Origin: Pelodera strongyloides
Lineage: Eukaryota > Nematoda > Chromadorea > Rhabditida > Rhabditidae
Reading direction: 5' to 3'
Assembly (NCBI GenBank): GCA_036852015.1
Contig: JAANDG010000367.1
Location: 62,001-126,000 of the forward strand
Length of the DNA: 64,000 nucleotides
Part shown: one piece after another, positions 36,401 to 48,387 of the stretch
Numbering within the stretch: the stretch's first letter is position 1
Layout of the letters: every line of letters starts with the position of its first letter
Notes under the pieces: generated by a model
The model's input: the letters and a program-made list of their open reading frames with translations, nothing else
What the model was told of the DNA's origin: nothing
The model's database searches: none
Translations under genes and position numbers: made by a program

Positions 36401-37138
36401 AGGATCGTAGAAAGATGTTATAATGAGGTTTGTTATTCAGGTGAGATGTGTATTGGTCAACATCTTCGGCGGCATCGTTAACTGTGCAACTATTGCCAAC
36501 GGTGTGATTGCTGCATGCAAGCGCATTCAGCTTGAGGTGCCCCTTGTGGTACGACTCGAAGGTTGGTTATATTTCGCTTTCCTAGCCGACCCCTTGGTAG
36601 AGCTTGTCTCGACCCCCAGTCCCCTCTCCGAATACCCTTCAATTACGTCCAAACAGCTGGCTGTGGCTGGGGTACAAGTGCCCGCCCACTGCTATGCAAA
36701 TGTGCTTATCGATCCAAACGTTCAGCTTGTGGGCGTGGTGTAGTGGTGCGAGGTCACGGCCCCGTACCCCCACTCTCTCCCCTGCCCTACCATTGTACAC
36801 CCTGTCCCCCGCAGTGACTGGTGCGTCTCGGCCGATGCCATTCGAGTGTACACACCAATGGGATGTACCCGTAATGCGCATCGACTGAGTCGAGTCAGGA
36901 ACACTTCCCCTTTCCCCTCTACCAACCCTCTCCCCTTACAAGTTAACTTTTGTGATAAGCAGTACCACCCCCCCCCCCCCCCCGCACACCGAAATAAATG
37001 AAGAGTAATTCAGGGACCAACGTTGACTCAGCAAAGAAGCTATTAAAGGAGAGTGGACTGCCAATTATCACGGCATCTGATTTGAATGAAGCGGCACAGA
37101 AAGCTGTAGATTCTTTAAATCAGAAGCAGAAAGCATGA
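27483..37138 (+). CDS. sucg-1: Succinyl-CoA ligase (GDP-forming type) subunit beta, mitochondrial
   Basis: Thirteen exons in phase: 27483-27533, 27673-27808, 27963-28062, 28279-28369, 28620-28697, 28823-28897, 29109-29198, 29350-29446, 29608-29696, 29857-29929, 30101-30243, 36441-36561 and 37014-37138 (422 residues). A short basic/amphipathic start ([17 protein letters not shown]) fits a mitochondrial presequence. The ATP-grasp N-domain carries [37 protein letters not shown] and [27 protein letters not shown] supplies metal ligands, and the CoA-ligase part has [33 protein letters not shown] and VVRLEGTNV. KQTPKEG and VNCATIANG resemble the GDP-type beta subunit (SUCLG2) more than the ATP-type. 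With the alpha subunit it makes GTP from succinyl-CoA in the TCA cycle. Its eleventh-to-twelfth exon intron is 6.2 kb and loaded with repeats, whereas the other introns are below 700 bp. Confidence 0.92.
30619..30830 (+). repeat. Dispersed repeat, copy 1 (inverted partner at 54735-54957)
   Basis: About 210 bp that recurs in opposite orientation at 54735-54957. Shared landmarks are GGCATAAACTCGTTGACGC, ATTTAGATGGTGGTCTTGAG, TTTGGATGGTGGTTTTGAGC and TTTTCCCGACGAGTTT. It lies in the large intron of the succinyl-CoA ligase gene, is non-coding, and has internal partial symmetry around the GATGGTGGT motifs. Confidence 0.75.
33358..33432 (-). repeat. tRNA-derived sequence (SINE-like or tRNA pseudogene)
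   Basis: Read on the minus strand, it has a perfect A box (TAGCGCAGTAGG) and B box (GGTTCGAGCC) at tRNA spacing, with an anticodon-like arm GCTATGAAGCC. The acceptor and T stems do not pair (the bases after the T loop are CTCAT against GCAGG), so a working tRNA is unlikely. It lies in the 6.2-kb intron of the succinyl-CoA ligase gene, in antisense orientation. Confidence 0.6.
34047..34340. mobile_element. MITE with ~65-bp inverted ends
   Basis: The left arm (ATGCCCTGTCCATGTTTGCG, GATTCGCACTTGCGAAAATG, ACAAATGCCTGTCCATG) is repeated inverted at 34275-34340 (CATGGACAGGCATTTGTCAT, TTTCACAAGTGCGAATCGCA, ACTTGGACAGGGCAT). The element is 294 bp, non-coding, and lies in the large ligase intron. Confidence 0.75.
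34843..35013. mobile_element. Near-perfect palindromic MITE bounded by TTAA
   Basis: Two arms of about 80 bp, starting TTAAAGCGAAATGCTAGCCC, are almost exact complements around a 10-bp centre (CATCCACCGC). Both outer ends are TTAA, the target duplicated by piggyBac-type transposases, so a piggyBac-derived foldback MITE is plausible. It is 171 bp and lies inside the large ligase intron. Confidence 0.8.
36966..36983. repeat. Poly-C tract beside the last ligase exon
   Basis: A run of about 18 C residues, 30 bp before the acceptor of the final succinyl-CoA ligase exon (37014). A similar C run lies at 39595-39608 in the thymidine kinase intron and a G run at 41190-41201. Such runs are prone to length errors in sequencing. 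Confidence 0.7.
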
Positions 37139-37798
37139 GAGTACAGTACGAGTAAAGATCTGCATGTAGAAATTAAGTACCTTGTCAATCGTCATTCTCT
37201 GTAAATTAGGCAGTAGTTACAGTTTCTTGAAGTTGTTGGTTATTTGTTTTATTTGTTGATTGTTGAAATTTTCGAAATACATTTTTTTTACTGCATTTAT
37301 CGTTTAAAGGGGGCGATGATTCGAGAATGTGAATAAATATAATGTGCGAATAAAAAGGCAGACAATCAATCGGTCGGTAATTTTCCTGGGCAAGGATTCA
37401 AAGCGGGGGTGAAGTGAAAGGAAGAATATCATAATGCGAGATAATAAATTGTGCAGCCGATATGTACTGTAATAACGAGTTAAATTGTGCAGTCGATATA
37501 TACTGTAATAACGAGTTAAATTGTGCAGTCGATATGTACTGTAATATGCTAATTTTTGGAAAGACGATAAGCGAGGCGAATTTGTTAGAAATATTGTAAA
37601 CGTGAATTCGTTGGAAATATTATAAACATAATTGTTCCCGAATTTGTTTGAAATATAACGGAAAGGTGGTATTAGAAATGCCGATCAAATGGTTACAGTA
37701 TCAGAAATGATCTAGTCTGCATCAATACAAGATGTGTAACAAAATAATAAAATAGAAATTAGTAAAATTAAATTGTTGTTGTGAACTTGTGAAATGGA
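37139..37798. other. Convergent 3' spacer
   Basis: 660 bp between two stop codons facing each other. It contains the ligase 3' UTR, the 36-bp tandem repeat, a looser series of AATTTGTTAGAAATAT-like repeats (about 37580-37660), and no gene. Confidence 0.6.
37446..37545 (+). repeat. 36-bp tandem repeat, about 2.8 copies
   Basis: Copies start at 37446, 37482 and 37518, each AAATTGTGCAG(C/T)CGATAT then A/GTACTGTAATAACGAG. They lie in the spacer between the convergent ligase and thymidine kinase genes, downstream of the ligase polyadenylation signal (AATAAA near 37332). Confidence 0.85.
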
Positions 37799-40365
37799 TT
37801 AGTGACTCGGTTGGCAGATTCTCTTCGGCAGTAGCGCACAGTCTTCGGAGTCGACCTGAAACGAATAGAACGGATTTCGGTCTGTCATCATAACGCGGGA
37901 AGGAATCATAATTGAATAACTGTTCCGAATCATATCGATAATGACCAGCGTTCCATTACCTAATATTTTTCATAGCTTTTCTTCATTCAGTGACTTAACC
38001 GCGTCTGGGTTTTAAAAGCTCTCCCAATAACCCCAATTACTCACCATAGTTCTTTTCTGAGCCGTAATCGTAGTCTTTTCCCTCCCTGCAGGAGCAGGAG
38101 GGGCGTTTTCCTCTCCGTCCCTCTTTATCGACTCTGTGTAGTAACAAGTTCGGCATAGAGCACGATATTTGTCAGTGCCTCCGATCACCTCAACCTGAAA
38201 AAAAGTTAATTAGACACAATTTCTGCCCACCACTCATGCCAGGATACTGAAGCACAGGCGCCTGATACAACTCGACTACTCGACACGTGTCCGTTAGCCG
38301 GTACGTAAAAACTAAGACAATTATAACACCTAACAGATTCTTAGATATAACAGATTAACAGATACACTGTTTGAATATTTACACCAGATTCACGCAAAAT
38401 GACTTACTGTTTTATCAGTGCTGTTTCGGAACGTGTAAACTGCATCCTCCCCACATTCCATACAAACAGAATAGAGCTGACGGACCTCCTCTGCCATGGG
38501 AAGGAGCTTGGAAACTTGCTCAAACGGCTGCAAAGTAGTTCAACAAGTCATATTCGCGATAATTTTTAGGGATTTAGTCTTTATTCCGGGTACGGTAGGT
38601 AAATATTATTAGGAAAAAAACGTGCAAGTCTAGCGGATTCCGTTAGCGAAGATACATGAAGCCGAATAACATTGATATTCTTACGTTAAACTATGAAAGG
38701 GACAACTGACACATACCTTACGAGCAAATGTTCCATTCAACGCGGCTACGTAAACGGTTTTCCCACAACGAGCCAGCTCCTCAACAGTGTCCGCCATGTC
38801 GTCGTACTAAATAAAAAGTTCAATTAATAAAAATAGTCAAGTCACTCGCTCGTGTTACAGAACATTTAGAGATTTAATATCTTTCGAGTATGGTATACAG
38901 TATACATAAACAACATTGAACAAAACCATGATATGAACAAAGACCTCATTATTAATTGTAACAGAAAATAGTTACTATTAGCCTTGTAAGAATGGGTGCA
39001 AAAGTTCATCTCCATCACAAACTGCACCGAAAGAACCTACAAACTGTCCCTCATCAATTGAGATAACTTGTATACTCGGGTCAAATATCTCCTCCCTCAC
39101 ATCTGCCAATCGATAGGCTTTCACTGTGAGTCCATCACCCGTTACCCTAAACCTTGAGGAGTCAGCAGGGCCAGCAACATCGACGTAGTTCAATGATCCG
39201 AATGGTCAGCATAGTCAGCGTTTAACAACAGTTACGAAGTAGTTCATTGATGATACATACCAACAAAATACCTTAATATTAAGTAAAGAATATTACACCA
39301 TTGTGAGAAGTTCCACACGAAAAAACTTCTTATGACAATGACCGACTTGTTATGTGTCGCAATGAGGTCTTTATTGTATCTGTTGTCGCCAGCGTACTTC
39401 ACCAAAACGCACTTCTTCCGTGATAACACTTGACGATCGTGAAGACGGAGTAGTTCCGTTCTGAATTACAGTTTTAGGTTTGAATATGCAGGAGACGAAG
39501 AGCGCGGAGAGTTAAAACTTCACAAATGCGAAATGCGATACTTTTGGAATTGTTTGATACGCCTGGGTGTAACTATTGTTAGCCGCTGTTACTGCCCCCC
39601 CCCCCCCCAATTTATTTAATTTTTTTTTTAGAAATTTGAATGTCTCGTTCTGTCAGAGTTTAGTTACCTACGTACCCCACTATACTGTGAAAAGGGCGCA
39701 GAAATTGAGGAGAACACATTCAGTAATTTACATTTTAAAGGGACAGGCCCATCAAAGTAAACCTATATTTACGATACGTTCATAATGATTATAAAGCAAT
39801 TTTATTACAATATATACAAACTAAATTTCACCTTCATTTACCCTGGGAAACTTTTTTCCCATGCGCTCAACGCATATGAATACCGTAAAACGGAAATTTC
39901 CAAGATGCCTATGCAAATTTATCGTAAAATTAGACTGCGATCAAAATTTGCGTATATGGCTTTGAAATCTGCAGCTTTACGGTATACATATGAGTTGAGC
40001 GCATCGGAAAAAAGTGTCCCAGGGTGAATGAAGGTGAAATTTGGTTTGTATATATTGTAGTACAAATGCTTTGTAAACAGTATGAACATCTCGTCAACAT
40101 AGGTTTAATTTGATGGGCCTGTCCCTTTAAGGAAGGTAAACTACTGTGCTGGAGATTTCTCGGGCAGAGTAAAAATGCGCGTAAAAATGGGGTTATAGAC
40201 ACTGGGAGTCGTACTAATCGTACCAGAGAGAATCAAATAATATTGAGTATCAAAGAACACACATTTAAATTGCAAGCCCCATAAACTCAAAACTCACGTC
40301 TTTCCGGAGAACATTGGTCCGAGAATGCAGGTAATATGCCCGCGATTAGTCGTTGGTGGTATCAT
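37799..40365 (-). CDS. TK1: Thymidine kinase, TK1-like (class II)
   Basis: Seven minus-strand exons in phase: 40298-40365, 39347-39460, 39041-39152, 38717-38806, 38408-38527, 38045-38194 and 37799-37855, giving 236 residues. The P-loop is GPMFSGK|TTE (split by intron 1). It is followed by CVLVKYAGDNRY, the Walker B-like ISIDEGQF containing the catalytic Glu, VAALNGTFARKPFEQV of the substrate-binding lasso, and the zinc-binding pairs CMEC and CRTC. The lasso continues through VEVIGGTDKYRALCR. The start is adjacent to an ATTTCAG acceptor. The enzyme phosphorylates thymidine in the cytosolic dNTP salvage pathway. The tail after CRTC is short and lacks an obvious KEN box. The acceptor of exon 3 (TCCTCAAG) is the least certain junction. 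Intron 1 holds a 397-bp MITE. Confidence 0.9.
39734..40130. mobile_element. Foldback MITE bounded by TTAA, in thymidine kinase intron 1
   Basis: Ends are TTAAAGGGACAGGCCCATCA and its complement. The arms extend inwards with gaps: TTCACCTTCATT with AATGAAGGTGAA, and CATGCGCTCAACGCATATG with CATATGAGTTGAGCGCAT. Length is 397 bp, no coding potential. The TTAA target suggests piggyBac origin. A shorter relative with the same TTAAAGG(G/C)ACAGG ends lies at 51688-51763. Confidence 0.8.
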
Positions 40366-42480
40366 CTGAAATTACCAAATTAATTTTTACTATACTATGG
40401 ATGGGACACCCTTAAAAGTGAAAAATAATATACACGAGCGTCACATAAAATTATTCACAAATGAAGAGCAACAAAAAAGAAATCGAGGTAAAAAAAATGC
40501 AAACTACAAATAGGGAATCAGATACCACGACGATGATGATCAAGAAACAAAGCAAACATTTACCAAATATGATAATTACCGTTCAACTCAGCTCCGGCCA
40601 ATAGTTGCGTAAGTAATTGGAAGGGACGGGGATTTCAAAACATGAACATTGACAGAGAAAAAAAGGATAAACAAGCACAGAGGATTGAGAGCCGTTTATA
40701 AATAGATTTTTTTATATGAGAAGGAACAGGTCATAACAAGTCAAGGATAAGTACAGTTCCTTCCCAACAAAAATAATTGCCAGGCTGTTTTTTTTTAATA
40801 TGCTCTCTTAAACTTTAGTAAAAAAATAAATATAAAATCATAAACAATGCCGTAACAAAAACTGGATTGTTGCTCCCATAACCCAGTAGCATATACCAGA
40901 GTTTGTTATAGAAAAAAAAACACTGGTAGCACGCGATGCGAAAGAAATTATGACAGTAAACCAGTTGGCACCGAAGTAAAATAGGCTAGGATAAACCATA
41001 AAGAGAGGATAAGAGAACATAAACTATTGTAAACATGCTTACAGTATCGATTTTCGGCATTCTAACCGATGGAATAGAAGAAATTATTATAAATAAATAA
41101 ATAAATAATGAACAAAATATGATAGGGGTCAAAATACTATGTTATACACGCCCATAGACTCAGTAACCTCTTTGATAGGTCATTAGCACGGGGGGGGGGG
41201 GAGACAGTGGTTCGCGCCAATTTTTTGTTTTATAACTGACCGCGGGAAAGATAGCGGCTGCGGTCGGCGTAGATGGTTTTAAAATAAGTAGTTTAATAGT
41301 CTACCTAAATAATAAAAACGGAAGAGGGGCAAAACTGTAGTAGTTATAAGGTGATTTAAGAATCTTAAAACGACATAGCTTTTATCTTCTTTTTTTTTCA
41401 ATTTGTGCGCGGGTTAAAAAATCCCTCCGGCAACTCCCAGTCACAAAAAATACGGTAATCAACTGTGGGTTAATACAGTCCTTTCGTCGCTAGAACTATT
41501 CAGTAAACAAAATAACCTAACCATGTCCCCTTACTTATATTTCATTTTTCTATACACTTAAGTGCTTGTCTGCATACCGACCAACCAACGGGATCAAAGC
41601 CATCAGTTAATTTAATCGCAGTTTGAAAACCACATTTTATGTTCCCCCGTGTCTTTGAATTCCCGAATTTAAAATAACTTTTCCAGAAAAGGTCTGGGCC
41701 ATAGCTATTGGTACTACTTATTGTAAGTGTAGAAATGCATAAGTTATTCCTTATCTAGCACTTTCACACCTTGCGTTATTATTTGAGCAAATTCTGGAGT
41801 GAATCTTCTTAAGTATTCCAACTTGTATTACCGTATCTACAATCTAGGAGACAACCTGGATATCTAGTAGATAACCTGGATGACATAGGCCAAATCTTCG
41901 ACACAAATGAAACAATCTGGAGCCTTATTCTTCTGAAAATAATACTTGTACGACATTCAATCCAACAATGAAGATGGCCACAAGGACTCTCTTCCGAGAC
42001 ACCAAAAAACCCTACATGCTGCACAGTAAGTGTGAATTTACGGCCAGCTGTACAATACACCTCAGACCTCACGAACGCAAAACCTCACCAGAACACCTCA
42101 TGAGATATGCACCTCATATGATTCTGGGCCTCATCCAATGCACGTCATGTAAACCTCAAGTGCTCACGAATTGTGAATTCGACAAACCACAGTCATATCC
42201 AGTAAGAGACACTATTTTTGGTTGAAGAGTTCCTCATTCCTAACTTAGGTTGGTTTATCAGTGAAAGTGTAATTATTTCGCTCTTTCGCTGGTCGCACCG
42301 ATTCAAGTCTATAATTCAGAATAATATGAGGTGCACCGACATCATGAGGTGCTCTGCTAAGGTGTTGCGGTCATGAGGTCAGAGGAAAATTGTGTATTAC
42401 GCGTGTTATTTTCTCACATTCTCACTTCATTAGAGAACATCCCAGTCAACAATCATGTTTATGTGTAAACTTCGTTTCAG
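40366..42480. other. Intergenic, no gene recognised
   Basis: 2.1 kb upstream of both the thymidine kinase (minus) and the chemoreceptor (plus), so both promoters should lie here. It contains a poly-G run (41190-41201) and an AATAAATAAATAA microsatellite near 41090. A plus-strand frame at 41968-42225 has no recognisable domain. The first coding exon of the receptor may be in the right end. Confidence 0.5.
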
Positions 42481-45017
42481 TCGATTACAAATACATCCGG
42501 CATGTGCACATGTGGTCATTGTTAGCTGTCTCGTTGGTCTCAAATATTGCAGCTCTTTATCTTATAATAAAACATTCGAACCCAGTTGTTGGTGAGTGAT
42601 TTACGAATCTCCATCACGGTTTAAACGAATGGAAATGCACTGCACGTAGAATGCTCAATGAAGTCGCAAACTTGACATCGATGTTAGTGTGTCTTGATGA
42701 GCTCTCATTGAAATACTCGTTCCTACTTAGGTACCTGCCTGTTTGGTAATGCGGTGTTATGATTTTTACACTGTGTGGTATTATTTAACAGAAAATTATG
42801 GCGGCTATCAACACCTGGAATGATTCAAGTATAGTACGAGGTTTAATTCAGGAGCCTACAAGTACATTCTCTGTTCGTTTGTCATACTCAATGCAACATT
42901 TGCCATTGCAAGTGCCATGGCTGATATAGTAAGTTTGAGACAAAGTAATTCACGAATACACTAACACCAAATAGTCTTATGAGATCTCGAAAAACAGCGA
43001 GATGACCCTATAATTTTCTACTCAACGGATAAACAGTAATAATATGCATGCACATTTTACATCTCGACAAATAAAAAGGGGTGTGCGTAGTAAATTTTCT
43101 AACAAATCGCACAAGCTAATTCTAAGCTGCATTTTTTCGTCCGTTCAGACAGTCCACGTGGAAGGTTCTCTTGTGGTTCTAGTCGGCACAGAGATGATTG
43201 ACGATGAAGAAATATCAATAGGAATCATTCATCTCTATGTCTTCTTTTATTTTGAAAATATTATTCTAATCACCGGACAAATACTACATCGATATCTGAT
43301 GGTGTGCAGGTATGTGATCGGTTTGTGATAGGCTAAATTCGGAGAGACATCAATCCTACATTGTAAAATCAAACATTTCGTTGATTTTTCGTATATAACT
43401 CCACAATACACAACCGAATCGCGCAGAGCGCCAACTCAGTGAATCTACGTAGAATTGACAGGCATATGTTCAGAAGGATCCGGTTCGACCGAGTCATGCT
43501 CTATGGAGTGCTCATCCTCCTTTCCTCCTTTGCAATACTCGGTGTCTGGATGGTTCTCTTCATTCGATCCACAAAAACCACCGAAGAATGTGTTTTCAAG
43601 ATCGACCGCCTCTTCTATGAGGTAAACATGTAATTGTTGCACGCGGCTCCTTCCTACATATATTGACTTCAAAAGGTTGCTCCCAACAAACAATGTTAGT
43701 TTGGAGTCGTCAGTCTAATGACAAACTGATAGTAATTTACAATTTACAGTCCCCACACTTTTCCTCACACTGTGATGAACTACTTCCACAAATCGAAAAG
43801 GAACACAACCTGGCCGATGCCTCTTTTGTGACAATCCAATTTAGGGTACGTCAAATAATTTGTACCCTAATCCCCTAATGTTCAAATTTACTGAATCTTC
43901 GTAAGAGTGCACTGCCGCGAGAGAAATTCGACGGAATCAACCAGCGAGAAAACTCACCTCAGCGTACGAAAACGTCACGAATTCAATTGTGACTATTGTA
44001 GCAGAAGTAGTGATAGAACTTGAACTTGCGACCTCTTTTGTGAGACGACGTCGAAGGTATCTGACAAGGTGAAGTGGAATTCCCTTCCAGGTGAAGGACC
44101 CAATTCGCCACATTGTGGAAGCCAATCCAGCCTTCGTGCACCTAGTCTGTGCACTCATCGTTCTTCTTGGTCTCTCAACTTTCATCATAGCAATCTGTAC
44201 GATATTAATATACCGAAAAGTGAAGAAAGACCTCCGCTTCGTGGACGACGCGTGTCATGCTCAAATTCTGATGGCATTATGTATTCAGGTGGTTCCCTTT
44301 ATGATTAGATTCAGTTCTCGATAGTTAATCAAAAAAACTCAAGATCACGAGCAGACGATTTGTCAATAGTCTTTACACAAAATTCAATATGTCATAGATG
44401 GTCGACGTTTGCTGTTTGTTGAATTGCTTCTCATTCTCATTGTCAGTGCCGTAGAATTAATATCCTTCAGGCAATTGTACCACTTTCTCTGCTTCACCTC
44501 CCTCTATTCGTGTGTTCAGCCCTCTCAATGTGGAAACAATCGATGGAGACCACTTTTAATGTTCTTCCCTATATGACAGCGTGGTATCCAACTTTACAGG
44601 TAAGCTCTTCCTCCCCATGTTCAGCTACTGCTGTAAGTACCAGCAAGGTATCGCACATTTGTCAATAGTCGGGGCACTCTCAGAACCAAAATCCATAGTC
44701 CTGCATGGTATTTCCTTTCCGTAGACACAACATCTGGAACAATATTGTCAAGAGGCTCGTTTCACTGATCTTTCACCGTGCTGATACTTGGCAGAGGGTG
44801 ACGGGAAACGCTTCACATTTGGTCCGATTCCCAGCGTCGATACTCCAGTTTGAAAACGAGACACCAGATTCCTGAGTCACCTAATTCGAGATTCTCTTTT
44901 CAGGCCATCGGCTTAATATACAGCGTGTCCTCATATCGTGACGCATTCAACCAAATATTTCTGAAACCGTGCAAGATGCGTATATTCCGACAGACAACAC
45001 GTGTGGATCAATGCTAA
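42481..45017 (+). CDS. Serpentine (7TM) chemoreceptor of the nematode STR superfamily
   Basis: Eight in-phase exons: 42481-42591, 42852-42928, 43149-43309, 43462-43621, 43750-43845, 44091-44288, 44471-44599 and 44904-45017. Seven hydrophobic segments are visible. The junction of exons 1 and 2 reads NPVVGAYKYIL, the G-YKY signature after TM1 in the STR superfamily. After TM6 come VPLSLLHLPLFV and WYPTL, and the end has SSYRDAFNQIF, the SYR-A motif at the cytoplasmic tail of these receptors. Such proteins sit in sensory cilia and detect odorants or soluble cues. Exon 1 begins at an acceptor (CGTTTCAG) and no in-frame ATG precedes it there, so a short first coding exon is missing. The gene looks intact otherwise. 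The subfamily (str, srh, srd, srj) cannot be fixed by eye. Confidence 0.8.
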
Positions 45018-48000
45018 CAAAAACCTTTCTGCCAGACTGCCAATTTACCCTGTTTTTAACAACAGTTAAGTGTTTGGAGATCAAGGTCACTTAAAGTACT
45101 TTTTACACATAAATACATGTACACAAAAAATATTCCACATTTAAATACCAGTCCGACACAGTTTTATGTACTAATGGTAAACTTCTTTTGCCTTACCATC
45201 TAGCGTCCTACACACTTCCGATGAGTTAATGATCCATTTGATGTGTTTTGTGTGTACAAAATAAATACTATATTATTTCTGTGTGAACAACACAAATATT
45301 CTATTATCACAGGAAATGTCTTTGAGATTTGAGAGGCATGTTTCTGGAGGAAATAACAAACATATTCAGCCGTCAGCCAAGGCATTTACTCACGGCATGC
45401 TGATAATAACAGACAATGTGCCAATTGCGCCACAACATTACCACGATGCACTTCCTCCATGATGAGAACTTGTTCTCTCTATCCCTTCCCTTTGCAGGAC
45501 TGGCAGTAAAGGAAATAGAACGTGACACATTCCTATTCACAGCAACCCCGTAAAAGAACCTGATAAACAGGTGAATATTCACCTATATTCACCTTGACGA
45601 GCTAGACTTATATGGTTAGACAGTTTCATTTTTTTACGACACGACCCATAGAGAAAGACGTTAGTTGCACCTCACAGCTATAAAGAACCTGCCCCTTACA
45701 TGACCAGCCAAGCCAGGTACAGGTTCGAGGATTTCCACGCGGTCTCGGCAGCTACGCACAAAGGAAGCAAGGCATATATGCACAAAACACTGCTACACAT
45801 TCGATCATGCATAGTGAGCAGCCTGAATCCCATTCATTTATAACTTAGCTAATAAAGTTGTCTTATTATTAGAAGGCATAATGAAACCCTTTTACAATCA
45901 CGGATGAATGACAATGTTTTAAAAGCTCCTGTCAACATTATGAATGTGAAATTTAAAAACTCCTATTAACCTCCTAGATGAAAATTTCCATATAGCGTGA
46001 CAGTAGGACAGTTTCTGTTACATTTTCTCATGCCCCGAAAAATGTTTTACGTTTTCTTGTCTTGTTGGAGCTGTTCTTGTGCCGTAGGTCGTAGTCCTTT
46101 GGTGAAGAACCGGTCAGTTAGACACCTAGCTAATACTCTCTACCGCTCCTTCTCTCTCCCTCTCTCCTTCAAGCTGGCTCTTCTTTTGAATGCGATGCCT
46201 TAAGCCATGCGCATTCAACTAAAACCCTCACCCACCCCAAAATTTTATATTCCTTACTTATCCACAGTGGTACCCCACCCTAACAGACATATAGATTTGC
46301 ACAATACAATCGTAGGCACTTTAGCCATTATTCATATCGACTATATAATCTTCAATCGATTCAACGTTCAAAATAGTTTCGCAATTAATGTTTATGTTAC
46401 AAGTTTACTCAACAAGAAGGACGCACATTGATTACTGATTCCAGAAAAGAAAGGTTATGTTCTTTTGCAGAATATATTTAACGTCTGTCAATTAACTCAG
46501 AAGTAAGATAGCTTTTGTAATTACACCGTTATTCCACTGCTAAGTCGACAATATTTATAAAGAACAATCCTCCAATGTAATGTAATCTTGTAACAAGATC
46601 TCACTTTCCCTTTCTCATTCACCCTTGTTTCACTAGAGACGTGACCGGTTTTCCTTCACTGACTTGTTAATTATTGATTAGATTCATATCAATTGCTGCT
46701 CATTGACACACTTTCACAATTACGCGTTGTCTTCTAAAATACAATTAGATCTTTGCGTATCATAGTTTAGGCAAACCTAAAGCGGCAAACTTCGCTAGCA
46801 ACCTGAACCAGCTTACTAGATGTACCTAAACCATGTTATAGCTAACCCTCTTGGACATTGCAGAATTAGAAACTACGAAGCATTGCCCGACATTACGAAT
46901 TAAAGGAAACCTTCGCATAGCCTACGGTAGTTCAATTAAAGCCATATTTAATTATTATGCAGCTATGTCGTGAATGTCATGTGTTCAACGTCCAAGTTCA
47001 AGTTAATCAGTTTGATTTGTATTTATGTCTTACAACGGCTCGCACAACACACAACACCATCCTGATTTGATCCTAATGGATACCGATTTCTTTTTGTTGA
47101 TCCGGTTCTCTATTCCCCTGTCTCTAGCTTATAATAATCAAGAAAACCTGATCGAAAATTTCGCTTTCAACACTCAAACCAGATCCTTCGAGGGCGCTAT
47201 TAATCAAAATCCACGTTTGATCATTATTTTTTGATCTTATGCTAGCTATTTTTTCTAAAACATGCATAAATCTTATACCAAATATACTTTAATATTCACG
47301 TGGCTAATTTCCCTTACAAAAATCGCCGAACTATCCGACTTCTTTTTTTTCACTTAAATCGGAACCAGAGACCGAAATCAGCAATTTCTAAGGATTTCCA
47401 TCGCTCAGCATCTCAAAATCCTGAATGATTTTGGGGGATTTCATGGATTTGCACCCGATTTTTAACACAGCGTGGCGTGTGAAAAAGGCAACCGGTTACA
47501 CTCAACAGATTTTGGGTCAGATGAATGTTAAGTAAGGAGGTGCAAATAACGCCGACATACGTTGCTTGCTGACCATCGTTAATAACAGACTACAAGCTCA
47601 GGGTATAATTTCCGTGCGTAAATGGAGGTGGTTGGGGGTGGTTTCTTTAGCTTAGTGATAGACAGTTTTAATAATACGCCATGTTTCGGTCGAATATATT
47701 AATTTGCGGAGGTGGTCAAAACCAATCCGGAGGTGGTTCGTGCGTGTTTTCACGCACTAACCTGTACCCCTGCAAGCTCAAATGACTTCTTTGGCCATGA
47801 CTCACAGAAATTTAGTTCTATAGTTACTAAATATTTCCTAATAAGGTGGCGTGCGAAATATATATACTTGAAGAAATCTGGATCTACAAAATACGGCAAC
47901 AGGCAAGGTTTGGTGCATTCGAGGGTTTCCTGAGCCTGAGCAAAAACAAACTGAAAAATGCTTACAAATGTTGGCTATGAAAGTAGAAAGTACATCACTA

Positions 48001-48387
48001 AAAATATATTCTCAATCCTCTATCCATACTAACAGTTGTCCACATATACTTACTGTGTTACTCAACACCTCCTATTGAAAAAGTACTCATTTTGGGACAA
48101 AAAAGTTCAAGTGGTCATCCACTCATTTTTCGAACAATGTCTCGACTCACTCGACTGGAATTTTCACTATTCACTACTTTGCTTTTCTCAGTGATGTCAC
48201 TACGTTCGTTCGTACTGTACCTCACAATTTTCCATATAGTGTATGGAAAATACCATAATAACTTCCACAATGGGCACCAGCCCCAGTTAATTTTGTTCTG
48301 ACATTTAGGCGATTCTAGTCAATTTTTTCACACGCCATTTTTTTGCTTGCTACATTCCCCATAAAGGTTCGGCTAGGAATAGTCAGC
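45018..48387. other. Intergenic with one MITE, no gene recognised
   Basis: 3.4 kb of AT-rich sequence. Scattered open frames below 80 codons have no recognisable domain and no consistent splicing. The only structured part is the CAGGGTA-ended MITE at 47599-47772. The right end holds a possible trans-splice acceptor (CCATAAAG, about 48366) for the orphan membrane gene. Confidence 0.5.
47599..47772. mobile_element. hAT-like MITE (CAGGGTA family)
   Basis: Starts CAGGGTATAATTTCCGTGCG and ends CCTGTACCCCTG. CAAGCT flanks both sides (47593-47598 and 47773-47778). Body motifs AGGTGGTTGGG and TTTCTTTAGCTTAGTGATAG are shared with the copy at 53354-53509. 174 bp, non-coding. Confidence 0.75.

Noticed and set aside
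41968..42225. An 85-codon frame upstream of the chemoreceptor as its first exon
   Set aside because: The product is polar, with no signal or membrane segment, and does not join exon 42481 in phase through a plausible intron.
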